This document shows, one piece after another, positions 59,395-64,000 of a stretch of 64,000 nt of DNA. The notes under the pieces were generated by a model. The model made no database searches, was not told where the DNA came from, and saw only the letters and a list, made by a program, of their open reading frames with translations. Positions within the stretch are counted from its first letter, which is position 1, and each line of letters starts with the position of its first letter. The translations under genes were made by a program, and so were the position numbers. This stretch comes from Megaustenia siamemsis (lineage: Eukaryota; Mollusca; Gastropoda; Stylommatophora; Ariophantidae): assembly GCA_032433765.1 (NCBI GenBank), contig JAVIAB010000047.1:15789107-15853106 (forward strand), in the 5' to 3' direction.

Positions 59395-62290
59395 CATGCC
59401 TTGTTTTACCTTAAACACTGGGCGTATCACCATTGTATTGTTTACTTTGAACTTTGTTGAGCTGCTTCTACACTGACATAGATTTGTACAGTCTGACCTT
59501 TGAACTTTGTTGAGCTGCTCCTATACTGACATAGATTTGTACAGTCTACCTTTGAACTTTGTTGCGCTGCTTCTATACTGACATAGATTTGTACAGTCTG
59601 ACCTTTGAACTTTGTTGCGCTGCTTCTATACTGACATAGATTTGTACAGTCTGACCTTTGAACTTTGTTGCGCTGCTTCTATACTGACATAGATTTGTAC
59701 AGTCTGACCTTTGAACTTTGTTGCGCTGCTTCTATACTGACATAGATTTGTACAGTCTGACCTTTGAACTTTGTTGAGCTGCTCCTATACTGACATAGAT
59801 TTGTACAGTCTACCTTTGAACTTTGTTGAGCTGCTCCTATACTGACATAGATTTGTACAGTCTGACCTTTGAACTTTGTTGCGCTGCTTCTATACTGACA
59901 TAGATTTGTACAGTCTGACCTTTGAACTTTGTTGCGCTGCTTCTATACTGACATAGATTTGTACAGTCTGACCTTTGAACTTTGTTGCGCTGCTTCTATA
60001 CTGACATAGATTTGTACAGTCTGACCTTTGAACTTTGTTGAGCTGCTTCTATACTGACATAGATTTGTACAGTCTACCTTTGAACTTTGTTGAGCTGCTT
60101 CTATACTGACATAGATTTGTACAGTCTGACCTTTGAACTTTGTTGCGCTGCTTCTATACTGACATAGATTTGTACAGTCTGACCTTTGAACTTTGTTGCG
60201 CTGCTTCTATACTGACATAGATTTGTACAGTCTGACCTTTGAACTTTGTTGCGCTGCTTCTATACTGACATAGATTTGTACAGTCTGACCTTTGAACTTT
60301 GTTGAGCTGCTCCTATACTGACATAGATTTGTACAGTCTACCTTTGAACTTTGTTGAGCTGCTCCTATACTGACATAGATTTGTACAGTCTGACCTTTGA
60401 ACTTTGTTGCGCTGCTTCTATACTGACATAGATTTGTACAGTCTGACCTTTGAACTTTGTTGCGCTGCTTCTATACTGACATAGATTTGTACAGTCTGAC
60501 CTTTGAACTTTGTTGCGCTGCTCATATACTGACATAGATTTGTACAGTCTACCTTTGAACTTTGTTGCGCTGCTTCTATACTGACATAGATTTGTACAGT
60601 CTGACCTTTGAACTTTGTTGAGCTGCTCCTATACTGACATAGATTTGTACAGTCTACCTTTGAACTTTGTTGAGCTGCTTCTATACTGACATAGATTTGT
60701 ACAGTCTACCTTTGAACTTTGTTGAGCTGCTTCTATACTGACATAGATTTGTACAGTCTGACCTTTGAACTTTGTTGCGCTGCTTCTATACTGACATAGA
60801 TTTGTACAGTCTGACCTTTGAACTTTGTTGCGCTGCTCCTATACTGACATAGATTTGTACAGTCTACCTTTGAACTTTGTTGCGCTGCTTCTATACTGAC
60901 ATAGATTTGTACAGTCTGACCTTTGAACTTTGTTGAGCTGCTCCTATACTGACATAGATTTGTACAGTCTACCTTTGAACTTTGTTGAGCTGCTCCTATA
61001 CTGACATAGATTTGTATAGTCTACCTTTGAACTTTGTTGAGCTGCTTCTATACTGACATAGATTTGTACAGTCTACCTTTGAACTTTGTTGAGCTGCTTC
61101 TATACTGACATAGATTTGTACAGTCTGACCTTTGAACTTTGTTGCGCTGCTTCTATACTGACATAGATTTGTACAGTCTGACCTTTGAACTTTGTTGCGC
61201 TGCTCCTATACTGACATAGATTTGTACAGTCTACCTTTGAACTTTGTTGCGCTGCTTCTATACTGACATAGATTTGTACAGTCTGACCTTTGAACTTTGT
61301 TGAGCTGCTCCTATACTGACATAGATTTGTACAGTCTACCTTTGAACTTTGTTGAGCTGCTCCTATACTGACATAGATTTGTACAGTCTACCTTTGAACT
61401 TTGTTGAGCTGCTCCTATACTGACATAGATTTGTACAGTCTGACCTTTGAACTTTGTTGCGCTGCTTCTATACTGACATAGATTTGTACAGTCTACCTTT
61501 GAACTTTGTTGAGCTGCTCCTATACTGACATAGATTTGTACAGTCTGACCTTTGAACTTTGTTGAGCTGCTCCTACACTGACATAGATTTGTACAGTCTG
61601 ACCTTTGAACTTTGTTGAGCTGCTCCTACACTGACATAGATTTGTACCGTCTGACCTTGAGCCTTGCTGAGCTGCTCCTACACTGACATAGATTTGTACT
61701 GTCTGACCTTGAGCTCTGCTGAGCTGCTCCTACACTGACATAGATTTGTACTGTCTGACCTTGAGCCTTGCTGAGCTGCTCCTACACTGACATAGATTTG
61801 TACTGTCTGACCTTGAGCTCTGCTGAGCTGCTCCTACACTGACATAGATTTGTACCGTCTGACCTTGAGCTCTGCTGAGCTGCTCCTACACTGACATACA
61901 TTTGTACCGTCTGACCTTGAGCCTTGCTGAGCTGCTCCTACACTGACATAGATTTGTACCGTCTGACCTTGAGCCTTGCTGAGCTGCTCCTACACTGACA
62001 TAGATTTGTACCGTCTGACCTTTGAACTTCGTTGAGCTGCTCCTATACTGACATATTTGTACCGTGTGACCTTGAACTTTGTTGATCTGCTCCTACACTG
62101 ACATAGATTTGTAATGTGTGACCTCTGAAATTTGTTGAGCTGTTCCTACAGTGACATAAATTTGTACCGTGTGACCTTTGAACTTTGTTGAGCTGCTCCT
62201 ACACTGAAATAGATTTGTTCCTCCTGACCTTGAACTATGTTAAGCTGCTCTTACACTGACTTAGATTTGTACCGCGTGACCTTAAAATCT
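59395..62290. repeat. 53-bp minisatellite C (about 54 units)
   Basis: Each unit has GACCTTTGAACTTTGTTG, A/C, GCTGCTTCTATACTGACATA and GATTTGTACAGTCT; a 52-bp form lacks the G of CTGACC. From about 61640 the units shift to GACCTTGAGC.TTGCTGAGC with TGTACCGTC, then decay towards exon 2, the last partial unit lying only a few bases before the splice acceptor region. Confidence 0.95.
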
Positions 62291-62301
62291 TTGTGTTTCA
62301 G

Positions 62302-62479
62302 ATTGGACTATTACATCAGCGGAGGTAACCCTGCTTGGTTCCACTTGGTAAACACGACCCTGCACGTGCTTGTGACCCTGACATTCACGCTCGTCTGCTT
62401 ACGAACTCTTCACATATCTTTGACATGCGCTCTACTAGCCAGCTGCCAGTTCGCGGTACATCCCATACACACAGAAGCC
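62302..62479 (+). CDS. TMTC1-like: TMTC-family protein, second recognisable coding exon
   Basis: The exon supplies the last base of the Arg codon and 59 codons: LDYYISGGNPAWFHLVNTTL, a hydrophobic stretch (HVLVTLTFTLVCL), then ISLTCALLASCQFAVHPIHTEA. In known TMTC proteins the same order is L(N/D)..L...NP..(F/Y)H.VN..LH, a membrane helix, LLFA.HPIHTEAV, then a GIVGRA motif, which must be on the next exon outside this window. The acceptor is TTTGTGTTTCAG|A and the donor GCC|GTAAGT (phase 0). Length and phase fit exon 1 exactly. The stop-free extension past 62480 is intron. Confidence 0.9.
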
Positions 62480-62734
62480 GTAAGTCTATTTTGTAAAACC
62501 ATGACTGTAACTGTGGCAATTAATCTTGCCAGTCTCCACAACATCAAACATAACCTTATCATTCATTCGTCAAAAAAGAGAACCAACTCTAAACCAAACG
62601 TGTCCCATGATCTCTATTTGGTCAAATACTTTCAACATATTTAGATAAGTTATTTTCCACAAACAATTTTCCCGTTATGGTTTTATGGTCTTTTGTTATG
62701 TTTGGTGTGTCTGGGGTCTCTTTTTGTGGGGGTT
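62480..62734 (+). other. Start of TMTC intron 2
   Basis: It follows a GTAAGT donor. The TMTC frame stays open until about 62641 by chance, without family similarity. The intron continues beyond the window. Confidence 0.7.
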
Positions 62735-62802
62735 AAAGCAAAGAAAAAAAATCCGGTACCCATTAAAGGCTGGGTGAACCGGTGGCCGTCGATTGGGATG
62801 AG
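62735..62802 (-). repeat. SINE S1 internal fragment
   Basis: AGAAAAAAAATCCGGTACCC and AAAGGCTGGGTGAACC match the centre of S1. Both ends are missing. Confidence 0.7.
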
Positions 62803-62924
62803 CTCTCTGATGCTCCCACTAATATCCTGTTGGTGTCTCTCCTGATTCAGTTTTCCCATTCTTCTCAGACTTGCCAGACGTCCACGATCTCATCGTTTTA
62901 ATGGTGGATGAGAAGACGAATCAT

Positions 62925-63450
62925 CAAGTACCGGGCATGCTGGCGTAGGTGATCACGTCTCTCCATAACTATCGATCTCGATATCATTTCTGTTGTTGAC
63001 CTTCTGCCAAGCCATTCTCTTAATCTGTCTGGTATCTTTTCTCTTTGCTTCCCTCTGTCTCTTGTTCCGTCAATGATCCCAGTTGTTAAAATATACTCGA
63101 GCTGTTCCCTTCTCATTGCAAGGCCAAAATATGATGATTGTTTCTTTATAATACTGGATATTAGCTCTATTTTTGCTTTGGCTTCTTTCAGAACGTTTTT
63201 TTAGCTGTCCATGGCATTCTCAATATTCTCCTGTAAAACCACATTTCTACAGCCTCCAGTGATTTTCTTGTCTGTTGTCCTATTGTCCATGATTCACATC
63301 AATATGTTAAGACTCGCTCTACATAACATTTAGGAACTCTTTTTCTTGTTTCTATTCCAAAATGGATTGCACAGTATCTTTCTCATTTTTGTGGAAAGCT
63401 GCTTTTGTCTGCTGAGCTATTCTGCATCTCACCTCTGATGAATAAAAATG
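62925..63450 (-). pseudogene. RTE-type LINE 3' fragment
   Basis: The minus strand encodes MRREQLEYILTTGIIDGTRD, RGKQREKIPDRLREWLGRRS and MERRDHLRQHARYL. Further upstream on that strand is the SWTIGQQTRKSLEA-like segment. It is related to 50115-50545. Confidence 0.8.
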
Positions 63451-64000
63451 AGTAAAATGAAATAATCTACTTGTTAGATGTCATTAACTGGCAGTAAACA
63501 CATTATAATTAAATATGGTATACATAGGATTGCCTTTACCTTTAATAACTGGTTGATAAGTCAATTGAAGCGTATGCTATTGAGGCGACCACAATACGCG
63601 AAACACCTGGAAACAATATTACTTGGAGAGTTCCTCGTGACTGCTCCGTACACGTTTCGTGCCGTCAACGCTTTTCGAGTCTCATTTGACGTGGCTAATT
63701 ATCAAGGATGAATAATCTCTTCTCTGAGCGATCGCGGAATCAATGCCACGATTAGAGACCACAAGGAAACTTTTCTTTTTGGACTGGCGTACAATTAAGG
63801 ACGGTCGACTTTTCGCTGCTTTTTGGTAGCAAGGAACAAAGCCCAGGGACATTCCTGCCACTGGCAGCTTTTATAAGAGAGTCTCCTTTACAGTTATGGG
63901 AATGCCCGCTTCAGTGAAGCCATTCCGTTCTAAAGTCTAAAGTCTAAAGTCTAAAGTCGAAAACTTACAGTCTTAGGTTATTACGTAATATAGCTTGTGT
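63451..64000. other. Unassigned intronic DNA with a short 7-bp repeat
   Basis: A 77-codon frame (63478-63711, plus) has no recognisable domain. Near 63933-63957 TAAAGTC is repeated four times. Nothing else is identified before the window ends. Confidence 0.4.

Larger units (their letters stand above)
12590..62301 (+). other. TMTC intron, about 49.7 kb, GC-AG type
   Basis: The donor is CAG|GCAAGT at 12590 and the acceptor is TTTGTGTTTCAG ending at 62301. Joining AG to the first A of exon 2 restores an Arg codon and the conserved run TFR-LDYYISGGNP seen in all TMTC proteins. The nearest GT (12594) would put exon 2 out of frame. All repeats listed between these positions lie inside this intron. 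Confidence 0.85.

Overview
This is animal nuclear DNA. The only conventional gene visible is two coding exons of a TMTC-family (transmembrane and TPR repeat, ER O-mannosyltransferase) gene on the + strand, at about 12351-12589 and 62302-62479. They join in frame across one intron of about 49.7 kb. The donor of that intron is GC rather than GT. Almost everything else is repetitive: RTE-type LINE copies, tRNA-derived SINEs, hammerhead/Penelope-like traces and at least a dozen long tandem arrays. This style fits a lophotrochozoan, most likely a mollusc, but no single feature proves the species.

Layout. 1-10094: a 100-bp satellite, cut by the window edge, whose units nearly all carry a CACGTG E-box. 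10095-12350: SINE and LINE fragments, (TA)n tracts and unassigned upstream DNA. 12351-12589: TMTC exon 1. 12900-14720: LINE and Penelope-like debris. 14731-28512: a 38-bp minisatellite that was split by a full-length RTE LINE (12-bp target duplication). That LINE was itself split, just after its FADD motif, by a 9-kb almost perfectly palindromic element (15712-24740, 6-bp target duplication TGTGTG). 28783-30000: a SINE interrupted by a LINE-type RNase H reading frame. 29986-36613: a 53-bp minisatellite that begins exactly at the tRNA-like end of that SINE. 36660-40340: a 33/34-bp array and a 50-bp polypyrimidine array. 40345-53210: scattered repeats, microsatellites, a 42-bp array in which each unit holds a consensus 5' splice site, and a 35-bp array. 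53229-62290: three successive arrays (25, 25 and 53 bp) with a recognisably common core. 62302-62479: TMTC exon 2. Then intron 2 with more LINE/SINE debris.

The most unusual object is the 9-kb palindrome: a non-autonomous foldback transposon whose arms are built from nested tandem repeats (CT microsatellites, 432-, 21-, about 148- and about 135-bp units). The arms meet at a spacer of about 96 bp containing a perfect 13-bp hairpin. Its 6-bp target duplication and AG...CT ends recall Maverick/Polinton elements, but it has no recognisable coding capacity. The TMTC primary transcript would have to carry this whole palindrome plus an array of decoy splice donors, all inside one intron.
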